The notes under the pieces: model-generated
Told to the model about the DNA's origin: nothing
Database searches by the model: none
Seen by the model: only the letters and a program-made list of their open reading frames with translations
DNA from: Heterostelium album PN500
Taxonomy: Eukaryota; Evosea; Eumycetozoa; Acytosteliales; Acytosteliaceae
NCBI RefSeq assembly: GCF_000004825.1
Contig: NW_008805065.1
Coordinates: 1,426,001-1,490,000 of the forward strand
Direction: 5' to 3'
DNA length: 64,000 nt
Shown: in pieces, positions 37,575-51,504 of the stretch
Layout: each line of letters opens with the position of its first letter
Position numbering within the stretch: the first letter of the stretch is position 1
Made by a program: the position numbers and the translations under genes

Positions 37575-38803
37575 ATTTCACTATAATTTAGTTTACATCT
37601 AAACACATTTAATTTATATCTTTCCAATCCAATTCATTTTCATTACTTTCATATTCAATTAAAAAAATATATATTAAAAATAATTGATAATATGAAAACA
37701 ATAAATAATCAACTGATAACATGGGTATGAGTGAAACGAATATATATAAAATCATTGAAACAAAAGTATGTTACTATTGCAAAAATCTCAATCCAACCAA
37801 CCACTCTTGTTTTTTGTTTTGAACTCACCAAATTTTATCATATCACACAAAAGGTATCTTTATCTTTGGGTATAATTAAAATTTTCATTATTACACACAT
37901 ATATTACTTATATTTATTTATTAAATATAAATGTGAAATGAAATGAATAAACCAAATTAAATTAATCAGCAATCAAACAACACAACGAATACACAGCTAA
38001 TGATTATGATGAATGAAAAAACAACACTTTACTAATCAATGTTTGCACATATTATTTTTTTAATTTCCAACGACATGTGATCAATAATCAGAAAAAACAA
38101 AAACACCAGGATCTCAGCTGTCAAGCCATTTCCAATAGTTGGCTGAGTATGATGTTTGGGGGTGTCATTAATGTTCATCAACAACACAAAATAAAATTGT
38201 AGAAGTTCGGTGATTTAAATTGTTTGGAAAGAAATGAGTTTTGAATTTTTTTTTCTTTTTGTTTTTTTTTCTTTTTCGATTTTTTTTATTTTTTTTTTTT
38301 GTATTTTATTTTTTTTGTTTTATTTTTTTTAATTTTTTTTATGCCTTGTTGCAATCAGCATTAAGAAAATCCACTCATTTCAGTTCTTCACCCTTTTACA
38401 CACTCATAATTTCAACACTCACATAGAAAGACAGTGACGACCACTCAGGGTGATTGTGATCTTCTTTTTTCTTTTTATCTCTATTATATATATTAACTAT
38501 TAGATTTTATAAATCATAAAGGTATTTATTATTATTTAATAATAAAATAAAAATCAAATCAATCAAATCAAATAAATAGATAGCAATCAAAGAGATAAAA
38601 AAAATAAAATAAAAATAAGATTTAAAAATATATTTTTAGCATTTGGATAGATCAATTAAAAGAAAAAGATAGAAAAAAAAAAAGGACAATAGATAGAAAG
38701 AATAGATAAACAGATTTTGATTGCTATTGATTTGATAAAAAAATAGATAGTAAACAATTTTATTAACTTTTCAAATTCTTATTGTTTAATCTCAATCACA
38801 GTA
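37575..38803. other. Divergent intergenic region
   Basis: About 1.2 kb between the divergent TPP1 and ATP synthase beta genes. It holds T-rich (38245-38340) and A-rich (38525-38700) tracts; the latter is the probable leader of the ATP synthase gene. No coding evidence is seen. Confidence 0.55.
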
Positions 38804-41240
<2,437 letters not shown>

Positions 41241-41852
41241 ATCGATCCTCAATCATCATCCTTTTAATTAATTAATTTATCAACAACATCACATCACCAA
41301 ATATTCACCAAATCATCACTATAAAACCTTAATAAGATCGATTAACATGATAATAATAATAATATGATATTTTAGTAAGCGATATAATTCATTTATTTCT
41401 TTACAAAAAACAACTACAACAAAAAAAAATCTAAAAAAACATTTAAATATATAAAAACATCATCATTTTTTAACAAATAAATGATTATATTAATTGTAAC
41501 TTAAGTTAAATATACAAAAAAGCAAACTATATTCTTTTTATTTTCTTTTATTTTGATAATCAATTCTTTGTTACTTCAGAATCATGTAAAAGAATAAAGA
41601 GCAAATTCTCTTTACATCGCTCTGTTACTCTTTATTGTTAGTGACTCTTTTGGGATTCGGCAAACTATTTAAAACAATGGATACAATATATATGGTCATT
41701 CATTCATTTGACCAATAACAATCATAAATCAAATAGTAATAATATTACTCTTGAGTCACTCTCTCTATAAATATCAAATAGATAATAATTATTTATTCAA
41801 AAATATCATTTTGCAGTCCATAAACTAAATTCATATATAAACTTTTAAAATC
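41241..41852. other. Intergenic, AT-rich
   Basis: About 610 bp between two plus-strand genes. It is A/T-rich with repeats of AATAAT and a slightly GC-richer island around 41575-41660. No gene or RNA signal was recognised. Confidence 0.5.
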
Positions 41853-43125
41853 ATGCAACCATTTAAATATCCTTTTGAAATGCCATTAAACTTTCAATAT
41901 CCAGGTGCATCTGCAATTCATCCTCAAGCAACAACACCTCAAAGTATCAGACAAGAGTTGATTGTAAAGCAAAAAGCAAGAACTGTTCCAACACTTTTCA
42001 AACCAATACAATTAGAAACCAAACATTGAAGAACAGAGTCGTTGCTTCACCAATGTGTCAGTACTGTAGTGTCGATGGATTCATGGGGTGATTGGCGCCT
42101 GGTACACTATGGTACTTTTGCCAAAGGTGGCGTATCGATGGTTGTATTAGAAGCTACTGCCGTTGTACCAGAAGGTAGAATCACACCACATGATTCGGGT
42201 TTATGGAAAGATGAACAGATTGAACCATTAAAAAGAATAGTTGGTTTCGTACATCAATTTAATGCTGTAAGTATTTTCATAACTACTATACTTTTATCTC
42301 TCCAAATGATCAATTATCAATATTTATCTTAATCTATTTATAGTTCAAATTGGACATGCTGGTAGAAGAGCATCTACCGTTCCTTTGTATTTGGACAATG
42401 CCAAACATTATATTGGCGAGGAACAAGGTGTTTGGAGTCAAATCGATGCTCCATCACTGTTGTATGGACCAGAGATGATTGTGCCACCCGAACTTTCAGT
42501 GTTTGAGATCGAGTCGATCGTTCAATCATTCAAAGATACTGCGATCAGAGTTGAAAAGGCTGGATTCAACGCACTTGAAATTCACGGTGCCCATGGATAT
42601 CTCATCAACTCATTCCTCTCACCACTTTCCAATCATAGAACCGATGAATACGGTGTCGATTTCGAAGGAAGAATTAAAATACTCAACGATATTGTAAAGG
42701 CAATCAGAACGGTATGGAGCAAGATTCTGATGGTGAGAATCAGTGCCGAAGAATGGATCGAAGGTGGATGGACACTGAACGACTCAATTCGACTCACCAA
42801 GATACTCAAGGAGTTGGATGTTGACATATTGGATGCATCATCCGGTGGAAACAGTGCGAATGCTAAAACACCATTCGGTCCGTTGTTCCAAGTTCCTCTG
42901 GCAGAAGCAATCAAAAGAGAAATACCAGATATAATCACCTCCACCGTTGGATCAATAAAAACAGTTGAACAAGCAATGTCCATCATTGACAATGATCGCG
43001 CCGACCTAATCATGTTGGCAAGACCACTATTGAGAGATCCATTCTGGGTATTACATTCGGCGGCAACCATCAAGTTGGATGTCGACCAAGCTCTCCAATA
43101 TAATTTAGGTAAAGATTATATTTAA
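41853..43125 (+). pseudogene. NADH:flavin oxidoreductase (YqjM/OYE-like), frame-disrupted
   Basis: Homology runs from an ATG at 41853 to the stop at 43123-43125 but not in one frame. Around 42013-42017 a base appears missing (LFKPIQL then frame change). The block LKNRVVASPMCQYCSVDGF reads in the second frame, and GGGG at 42085-42088 has one base too many, after which GDWRLVHYGTFAKGG reads on. A GT-AG intron at about 42267-42343 is off by one base in phase. From 42344 the frame is clean: QIGHAGR, VEKAGFNALEIHGAHGYL, NHRTDEYG, LMVRISAEEW and LIMLARPLLRDPFW, the FMN-barrel signatures of the family. All three defects are single-G changes at G runs, so sequencing error is as likely as a real pseudogene. 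Confidence 0.75.
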
Positions 43126-43390
43126 AAAAAAAAGCACATCTTCATTATATATAGTATAGTTATTTAAATAAAAAAAGAATGTTATTTTTAATATCAACTT
43201 TCATTTGACCAAAGTGAAATTAATTTATTATTGCAATAATAAAATGATTGATTGATGACAAAAAATGATGTTTTATAAATGTGTGTGAAATCGTAAAAAT
43301 ATTTATTAATGAAACGAAAAATCATTTTTTGATTAAAACCGATTGTTATATTTTCTGATTAACTCTCAGTAATATGTTACTGATTGAAAA

Positions 43391-44794
43391 ATGAGTGATA
43401 ATAATAAAAGTAGTAACAATGTTAATAATACAACTGTAAATAATAACTCAAACAGTAATCATAATATACATAATAGAATATCGAATGTTCAGAATAGCAA
43501 TAAGACAATAAAACCACCAAAATCAGAGAAATCAAAGAATGCACTATTACATTTCGTAGCTGGAGGGTAAATATTAGTAGATGATTCTTTCTCTTTTTCG
43601 AAAAAAATAAACTATAGACACCTAACATCTTGATCTTCCAACTATTTAATCATATACATATATATATAGATTGGGTGGAGCAGCAGGAGTTGTCTGTACT
43701 TCACCTCTCGAGGTAATCAAGACACAATTACAGGGTGCAAGATCATCATTACTTTATATTGGTAAACCTAGATTCGTACCGACCACATTTTATTCATTAT
43801 AGTATGTCATCATAAAATGTAATCATATCCGATTTCTTTAGATCTCTCATATTAATATTGGGAATTGAATCAATTCAGTAATTTAGTTTTAAGAGATGGA
43901 GCAAGAGGATTATTTAAAGGATTAGGACCACATTTGATTGGTGTCGCACCCGCTAGAGCAGTCCATTTTTCAACCTACAGTTTTACTAAATCGATATTGG
44001 AGAGGTTCGGAGTCAAGGAAGGACCTATTATGTATTGTACATCGGCTATCAGTGCCGGTTGTACTGTTGCTCTTGTTACAAGTCCCATTTGGTTGGTGAA
44101 AACAAGAATGCAATTACAGACATCATTAAAAAATTTCAATCAAGTAAGAAAGAGAAAAAAAAGAAAAAATATTGGAATCAGAACAGATCATTGACATTCA
44201 TTATTTATATATTTTCAGGGAACCTATTATCATAATGCATTTCATTGTTGTTTAGCTGTAATCAGAGAGGAAGGTGTTTTTGGATTCTATAAAGGTTTGG
44301 GTGCATCGATCATCGGTGTATCAGAGTCTGCTTTCCAATTTGTTTTATACGAAGGTTTTAAAAAGAGAATCATTGAAGAGAAGAGAAAGAAATCACATAA
44401 ATATCCAAATCCAAATGGTATGTTTAACTATTTTATATTATAGATAGGAAATTGACTTTTTTTTTTTTTTTTCTATTTGAATATAGAATTGACAACAATG
44501 GAATATTTGACGGCTGCTGGTGTAGCTAAATTGATTGCTGCAGTATCGACATATCCTCACGAGGTAGTGAGAACAAGACTGAGAGAAAACGTTGCACCTG
44601 GACATGTACCGAAATACACAAGCGTTTTACAAGCACTTTACTTAATTGGAAAGGAAGAAGGTGTGAGAGGATTGTTTGGTGGTGTCGGTGCTCACGTGCT
44701 AAGAGTAGTACCAAACTCTGCTATTATGTTTTTAACCTACGAGTTTGTTGTTGATATATGGTCATCGATGACAAGAGTATTCAGCACCAAATAA
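43391..44794 (+). CDS. Mitochondrial carrier (SLC25A33/36, RIM2-like)
   Basis: Five exons join in frame: 43391-43566, 43670-43801, 43879-44143, 44219-44417 and 44487-44794, 359 residues. After a 48-residue Asn/Ser-rich start come three carrier repeats, each with the P-x-[DE]-x-x-[KR] type signature: SPLEVIKTQ, SPIWLVKTR and YPHEVVRTR. LLYIGKPRFVPTTFYSL and GLGPHLIGVAPARAVHFSTY are close to pyrimidine nucleotide carriers of the RIM2/SLC25A33/SLC25A36 branch, which move pyrimidine (deoxy)nucleotides across the inner membrane. The acceptor of exon 3 is the AG at 43877-43878; nearer AGs give stops in every frame. Substrate is inferred from branch resemblance. Confidence 0.92.
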
Positions 44795-45033
44795 TCAACA
44801 ATCAACAAATTCTAAAAATAAAAAATAAAGATATAACTACTCAACTTATTTATATGAACAAAATTCAAACTTATCACTATTGATCTTAATAATTAATTCT
44901 CTTTCTATCTGTATGTTGGTTTGATCGTTATTATTGTTGTTCTTATAATTAATAAAAGTAGTCTGTTTTTAGATGATTGTTTTTTTTTTTTTCTAATATA
45001 AATTTATTTCTTTACACGCAAACAAACATAAAT

Positions 45034-45745
45034 TTACTTGAGTGGGATGAAACGAGAAGAGTGAGTGGCACCAATACCTGGACGACCATGGTTAACAGTT
45101 TTGTAGGTCAAAGAGAATTCACCCAAGTAGTGTCCGATCATTTCTGGCTTGATTTCAACTTGGTTGAAAACCTTACCGTTGTAGATACCGACCATGGAAC
45201 CAATCATTTCTGGGACGATCAAGATGTTACGAGCGTGGGTCTTGACCAACTTTGGCTTGTCACCAACTTGAGTAACACCAGCCTTCTGTTTAATTGAAAG
45301 AACTCTAGTTAAAATCAAACTCCTAAGTGCTATCTGTTGTGATGTGTTTAGATATACTTACAGCCTTTCTGCATTTCTTCAAGAAGGAAAGGTGCTTGAT
45401 TGGGGTCTCACGATTTAACTTTCTACGTGCACGGCAACGGAATAATTCGGCCAATTTGTCCTCCTTGAGGTCCAAAAGGGACTCCAAAGCAACACCACCG
45501 TAGGAGAACTTCTTGAAGGTTCTCTTCTTAACTTGAGCCTAGATGAATAATAGATGTGATGTTAGATTCAACTATTCATCGAACAACTTAAAGGTATTGG
45601 GTTTAGAGGTAGTATCCCACATCATTCTATTTAACCACCAATCCATCAACTATCTCTGTATCTACTACTATCTATCATCTCTACTTCTATATAACCTCAC
45701 TACCTATAAGATTTTCTAACATGTAAAACTACATACTTCAGCCAT
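45034..45745 (-). CDS. rps15: 40S ribosomal protein S15 (uS19)
   Basis: Three exons join in frame: 45737-45745 (codons MAE only), 45362-45538 and 45034-45285, 145 residues as in humans. Blocks such as [39 protein letters not shown] and the C-terminal [18 protein letters not shown] are diagnostic. It sits in the head of the small subunit near the decoding site. The 198-bp first intron follows just three codons, a layout common in ribosomal protein genes. Codons are strongly C/G-ending. Confidence 0.97.
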
Positions 45746-46129
45746 TATGTGGAACTATCGAAAAAAAGGAATGAGCAAAATCAGGAAGACAGCTATTTGA
45801 GTGGATACACACTACTCACACCACCATGCACTCCACCCACACCAAACCTGAGAAATTTTCAAAAAATTCATTAAAATCAAATTTCAAAAACTCAACGTTA
45901 CTGAACTTTCGTTCGTTTTACATTGTTCACACAAATTTAATTTATTTTAATTTATTTTTAATTTTATTTATGTTAAAAATATAAGAATTAAAGATTGAGA
46001 TAATGGGTATATAGATAATGGGTTATTATAATTATACTTATAATTTTATTAAAGTTTAAATAAAGAATATACATTTTTTTTACTTATAAATTTAACAAAA
46101 AAGTTGATCGCTCAAGGACGTAGATTGAG
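45746..46129. other. Intergenic, AT-rich
   Basis: A 384-bp stretch between two minus-strand genes. It holds the S15 promoter (CACACC-rich near 45810-45850) and A/T runs. No other feature is seen. Confidence 0.5.
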
Positions 46130-47302
46130 TTAAATATTAAATATATCATTAAGTTTGGCAATTTTGTTTGTGGTTATGTCTGGATGTTGATTATTTCTAT
46201 CAATTAATAGTGATTTAAAACCAAATTCCTAAGATTAATTATTTGTTAGATTTTTTTTTTTTTTTAAATGATATTTAATAATTAATAACATACAGCAGCA
46301 CCTTTTAAGTCTTTCTCTAAATGATCACCAATATAGAGAATCTGATCTTTTCGAATAGTACTATCAATGGCCTGTATCTTTTTGTAGCTATCTTCAAATA
46401 TCAATTTATTTGGTTTCGAATAACCACAATCGAATGATGTTGTAATAAGATTAGTATGTTCATCTTTAAAGTAATTTGAGATTCCCAAGTGTTTTAGTAT
46501 TGAATACTTGATTATTGATTAATGTTTTGTCAGTTTTCAAAGAGTATATTTATAAAACAACAATTTAGTTAAACTTACAATTCTTTCATCGAAATTTGAA
46601 ATGATTGATACAATTTTTTTATCTTTATACTTTAATTGGTCGAGAGTTTGTAAAACCTCTGGGAAGAGTTGCCAACATTCATGTGCACGACCTTCTAAAA
46701 GGGTTTGTCTGTCACCTTCGAATTTATGATAGAGATCATGATAGAATTGCACCGGTAGTTTATTGATGGCATCGATGACACTCTGTTGATCACCAGCCGA
46801 TCGTATCATGACCATCTTTACAAGTTGAGACCACCACTCTTGTCCGGTCTGATTCTCAACGGCCTCGCCTATATCCCTACCAAAAATAGGACTTTTCTTT
46901 GAAAGCTCCGAAAAACACTTTAAAAAGTTTCGATTCAATGCATCGTTGTCGATGACTATATTACCATATTTACTAAGTTCTCGATTCTGTTTACCAATCG
47001 ACAACGACAACAACAACAACAACAAAATCAATAAGTTTTTAAAACCAAGAGGAAAGAAAGATCAACTTGAATTACTACCTACATAGTGATGACCAACAGA
47101 ACCACGAACTCCAAACAATGTTCCTGTTGCATCGAAACTAACAACTCTAAATCTACTCAGAAATATTGCATTACAATACAAAATAATAATAATGCTATAA
47201 TTAAAAAAGATTGACAGTGTTATATTAATAAAGTCCAAGGTGTTTGTTTTTATCTCAAAACAACTTCAATTTTTTAAAAAAATACAACCTATTTTTTTCC
47301 AT
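46130..47302 (-). CDS. HAD-superfamily hydrolase-like protein (HDHD3/DREG-2 type)
   Basis: Five exons join in frame: 47289-47302, 47083-47194, 46579-46986, 46294-46506 and 46130-46228, about 281 residues. The first exon (five codons) is tentative; it is chosen because it supplies an ATG and the right phase. HAD motif I reads SFDATGTLFGVRG, so the nucleophile Asp is present but the second Asp of DxD is Thr. Motif II is ISNFDERI, motif III YSKPNKLIF and motif IV YIGDHLEKDLKGA. A cap helix region with EWWSQLVKMV matches HDHD3-like proteins. Substrate unknown; the altered motif I leaves phosphatase activity doubtful. Confidence 0.85.
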
Positions 47303-47428
47303 TTTTTTTTTTCATTTTTTTTGGTTAAGTCCTCTGCCTGATTTGATTGTTGATCATTGACTGATTGATTTTTTCTTCTTATTGTTTCTTTAATTTAGCA
47401 ATCATCCAATACATTATATATTTATAAA

Positions 47429-48355
47429 ATGATTTCAATTAGAAACTGTCAAGTAGGTTATTTTTATTAATACCAGGATAAAGGAAATTGAACTATGAAT
47501 GAAGAAATAAGAAAACTAATTCATAATATTGATTTGTATTATTATTATTATTATTGTTTAGATTTCAGATTTATTGGCAATGCAAAATGCCAATCTTACA
47601 TGTCTACCAGAGAATTATCAATATAAATACTACTTATACCACGTCTTGACATGGCCACAACTTTCATTCGTTGCTGAAGATGAAAGTGGAAAGCTTGTAG
47701 GTTATGTTTTATCGAAAATGTATGTAACCATTGATTGTAAAATTGAGCAATAGATTAGTCACTAACATTTAAAACAAAAAGCGATGAGAATAACCCAAAG
47801 AGAGGACATATTACTTCATTGGCTGTATTGAGATCACAAAGAAAATTGGGAATTGCAACAAAATTAATGAAACAATCACGTATGTTTATATTTTTATATA
47901 TTCTTATTTATGTTACGATATACAACAAACAATTATTAATTATTAACTATTTACTATAATTGTTATTAGAATATGCATTGATGGAAGTATTTGAAGCAGA
48001 TCACGTTTCACTTCATGTAAGAAAGAGTAACAGAGCAGCATTTACACTTTATCATGAGATTCTAAAGTTCAAGTAAGAGTTTATACATAATCAATCATTT
48101 CAAGTTTAAACTTTTTAATTAATCTTTATCAAACGTTTTTATCTAAATTTTAGGATTCAAGAGATTGAAACAGAATATTACGGTGATAAAGAAGATGCAT
48201 ACTCTATGGTTTTCAATTTTAGAGAGGAAGACAATAAGAATGAAAAGAAAGATACAAAGTCAACTGCAGCAGCTGACAATAAACCAAAAGGACAACCAGC
48301 AGCAAAACCAAAGCCAGCATCTGCAAAAAAGAAAGCTGCTGCCAAGAAGAAATAA
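47429..48355 (+). CDS. naa10: N-alpha-acetyltransferase 10, NatA catalytic subunit
   Basis: Five exons join in frame: 47429-47452, 47562-47719, 47782-47879, 47970-48072 and 48154-48355, 194 residues. It would acetylate N-termini exposed after methionine removal, together with NAA15 at the ribosome. Near-identical Naa10 blocks are visible: [54 protein letters not shown] (acetyl-CoA loop with R/QxxGxA), [17 protein letters not shown] and [13 protein letters not shown]. The C-terminus is a Lys/Ala/Pro-rich tail of about 40 residues, as in other eukaryotic Naa10 proteins. All core residues of the GNAT fold look intact. Confidence 0.95.
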
Positions 48356-48671
48356 ATCATCTCAATCATACATTAATATTCTAAAAAGGTATTTAAAACC
48401 TTTTAATGTTTCTTTGATAAAACGATCAAACCAAGTATTGACAAAGATATTTTATTTATAAGTTATTTTATTTTATTTTTAGTTGTAACATTAATTATAT
48501 TATCATTATAATAGATACATCTGTTGATGTTGATCGAAATACTAGTTGTATGGTAACTAGTAACTGATTCACCACCATCCCCTTCGATTCACCATCTACT
48601 TCTTCGCTCACAAACATTACATTCCCTACCACAAACACACGCCTTCTTCATATTTTATACCTGAAATAAAT
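48356..48671. other. Intergenic gap
   Basis: A 316-bp A/T-rich stretch after NAA10. A C-rich plus-strand segment at 48570-48650 resembles a transcribed leader for the micro-ORF that follows. Nothing else is seen. Confidence 0.45.
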
Positions 48672-48870
48672 ATGAGTAGTGATGGTAAGACAATTTTAAA
48701 AATAGTTGGTAAGTTGGAACGATAGTTAATGTTAAAGAAAAAGAAAAAAAGCAGTTATTGAATATTACGAAGTGTATCAAAAGGAGGAGCTGGCATTTGG
48801 TCGACTTCGGCCAAACACAATTACAGAGGAGAGAGACATTTTCAGTTGGAGAGAATGTGATGATTTATGA
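48672..48870 (+). CDS. Possible 42-residue micro-protein (one intron)
   Basis: An ATG in A-rich context opens a 13-base exon (48672-48684) followed by a GTAAGA donor and a GCAG acceptor. Exon 2 (48755-48870) continues in phase to a stop. The product is charged: MSSDVIEYYEVYQKEELAFG, then a TITEERDIFSWRECDDL end. A longer open frame in the same place (48758-48955) lacks an ATG and is less charged. No family is recognised. The gene could continue with further exons not identified here. Confidence 0.3.
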
Positions 48871-49101
48871 GCGTACCTTGTATTTGACGATCACAGATAT
48901 TGACCTTGTTTTTAGATGTAGACAATTTTTTTTAATGAGTTGTTTAATATTATAATAAAAAATAAAAATATTTATAAAGTAATAATATCTATCTATTCTC
49001 AATGAATTTTAACATTTATTAAAAAAGTAAATTAAAATTAACAATAAATTTTGTTCATCGGATAGAATATTATTTGGTGGATTCAATTTGATTCAAATTG
49101 T

Positions 49102-51504
49102 TTAGTAGTTGGATGGTTGATGTGAATAGGGTGGTGGATATTGATAGGGATGCATTGATGGATGATAGTAACGGTCGTACGGTGGTTGTTGTTCGTATTG
49201 TTGCTGTTGTTGTTGTTGTTGTTGATGTGCTGCTGCTTGTTGTTGTGCTTGTTGGTAAAGGTGTGGCGGTAAATGTGGTGTTGGTGGTTTTCCAGTTGGT
49301 GATAATTGTGGAGTTAATTGTTGTTGTTGCTGTTGTGCTTGTTGTTGTTGTGACTGTGCAGCTGCTTGTTCTTCTATTCTCTTTTGTAATCTTTGTTGAA
49401 CAATTACCTTACTTCCCAAATGCGGTGAAGCAGCCGATGCAGCTTCATTGATCTTTCCAACCGATGCATTCCCACTGGAACCACCACCTTTCATATTACC
49501 ACCGTTGTTGGCGTTGTTATTGTTGTTGACGGATCCGGACATCTCCTTGCTAGCAATATTATTGTTGGGGTTATTCGGTGCGCTGTTGTTGCCGCTTGCA
49601 GAGCCGGACGCACCACTCAGTGACAATGGAGGGGGATGATGTGAATTGCCTCTGGAGTCTATATAGTAGAGTGGTGGCGACGATGATTCATGTGAAGGTG
49701 GTTGTTGGTGGGGCGGCATTGGTCCGTATTTGCCCATCAGAGCCGGTGATATTGTGTAATCAGCGGAAGTTGCTGAACCTTGATGCTTGGACAGCAGATA
49801 CTTGTCCATCTCACCGATGATCAACATCATATAGTGCATTCGTTCTTCGACAGCCAAGAAGAAATTGTCGTATTTGCTCCTGAAATCTGTAATATATTTG
49901 AGAGTAGAGTCTATTCTACGAGCCTGTTCATTGTAGTTCACTTGGAACTCATTCATAAATCTACCAAGTTCGCTGGCGACACACTCATGAATATATTGGT
50001 TGATTCTCGGTGATAATGGAGGAGGTGATGGTTGCTGCATATATGGATTTCCAGGTGCGGTGGTAGGTGTTTTAGGTGTTGCCATTGTGTTTGCCGGTGT
50101 ATTACCTCTAGGTGAATTTCCGACAATTGTTGAATTGGATGGTTGTGTTTGTTGTGGTGGTGGAGGTGGAATATTGGTTGGAGCGCCAAGTGGTTGAGAG
50201 ACTAGAGTTACAGCTGAAGCCGCCAATTTGTGTCGTAGATCTTGAAGTTCTTGTTGTAGACTATGCAAATCTTTTCTGGATATGCTAATAGAGTCTCCGC
50301 CCTCGATAGGCAAAGAGATGGAAGATGAAGATGAAGTATTATTTGAATTTACATTATTTGAATTACTATTATTATTATTGTTTTGGTGTGATAATAAACT
50401 ATTTACAGGTGTTGTAGTTGGAGATGTCATTGGTGATGTTGAAGATGATTTATCATCGATTGATTTTCGCAGGTTACTTGAAATGATACTGTTTTGTTTG
50501 GTAATAAAATTCTTTGGAATATCAAATTCAGATTTCTCTTCATTAGATTTGGAAAGCAATGAAAAAAGGGAAGTTGAACTTTCTTTGGAATTGGAGTTTG
50601 AACGTGGTGAGTCATGTTGATCGTTATTCGGTTGATTCAACAAGTTATTAAGAGGGATGTTGCCGTTTGGACTTGGAATTGGGGATGAATCCTTTGAATT
50701 ATTTATCAATAAATTGTTCATATCTATTGATTTCTAAAAAGAAAATGTAAAAAGAAGAAATAAAAGTTAATTTACAATATTTTTTTGTTGTTTTTAAAGC
50801 ATTCACAATATATAAATCAAAAAAATTTGATTAATTAATATGATATTTCTAATTCAAAATTTAGATTTAGATTTATCAACTAATTTTTAATGTCGATTTA
50901 AAAAACATCTAAAATCGGGTTTATTAATTCCAAATCAACCAAAAAGGTTGTGTTTTGTGAAAACAAAAAAACAAAACTTTTGTTTTGAGATCCAACCAGG
51001 TTGTTTAATGGGTAAATTGATTTGAATTTAAAATCAAAATCCAATCAATTCCGTTAAAATAGATATTAAACTATTCAAACGGAAACTGTTTTGAATTACA
51101 ATTTTATCATCAATGTTTATTTTTGATGGTGCAATGTAGCATTTTCAAAAATATTTAAACCCATTTTCTAATCCATAACTGTTGAGTCATTTTCTTAACA
51201 GTTAAATGAACCAGATTACAAATAACTAAAAATAAAAATAACCAATTGGTTTTGTTAAAATACAACTTACTCTTTCAGAATTTGAAAATGAATCCTTAAG
51301 TTTCTTTGTTGGTTGAGGTGCGCCACTTTCCAAATTATGATAGCTTAATAATACCGGCGATGATGGTGATGAACTATTATTATTACTATTATTATGATTA
51401 TTTTCATATTCTCTTTTCTTATTGTATTGCTGAGTATTTAGTCTTGGTGACAAATTTGAATGAGATGTCTCATCCAATGTGATTCTATTATTTGTGTTTA
51501 TCAT
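49102..51504 (-). CDS. Polyglutamine/Asn-rich protein with conserved helical core
   Basis: Two exons, 51271-51504 and 49102-50733, join in frame for 621 residues across a 537-bp intron, long for this window. Most of the protein is Asn-, Ser-, Pro- or Gln-rich, with several Gln runs towards the C-terminus. One non-repetitive stretch, about residues 315-395, contains INQYIHECVASELGRFMNEF, RIDSTLKYITDFRSKYDNFF and AVEERMHYMMLIIGEMDKYL, likely a helical or coiled-coil domain. A basic TKKLK is near residue 66. I do not recognise the family; a nuclear or condensate-forming regulator is only a guess from composition. Antisense frames over the Gln tracts are shadows. Confidence 0.8.

Noticed and set aside
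43865-43878. Upstream extension of carrier exon 3 (WELNQFS)
   Set aside because: No acceptor gives this reading without a stop; the AG at 43877-43878 joins exon 2 in phase and restores the carrier sequence.
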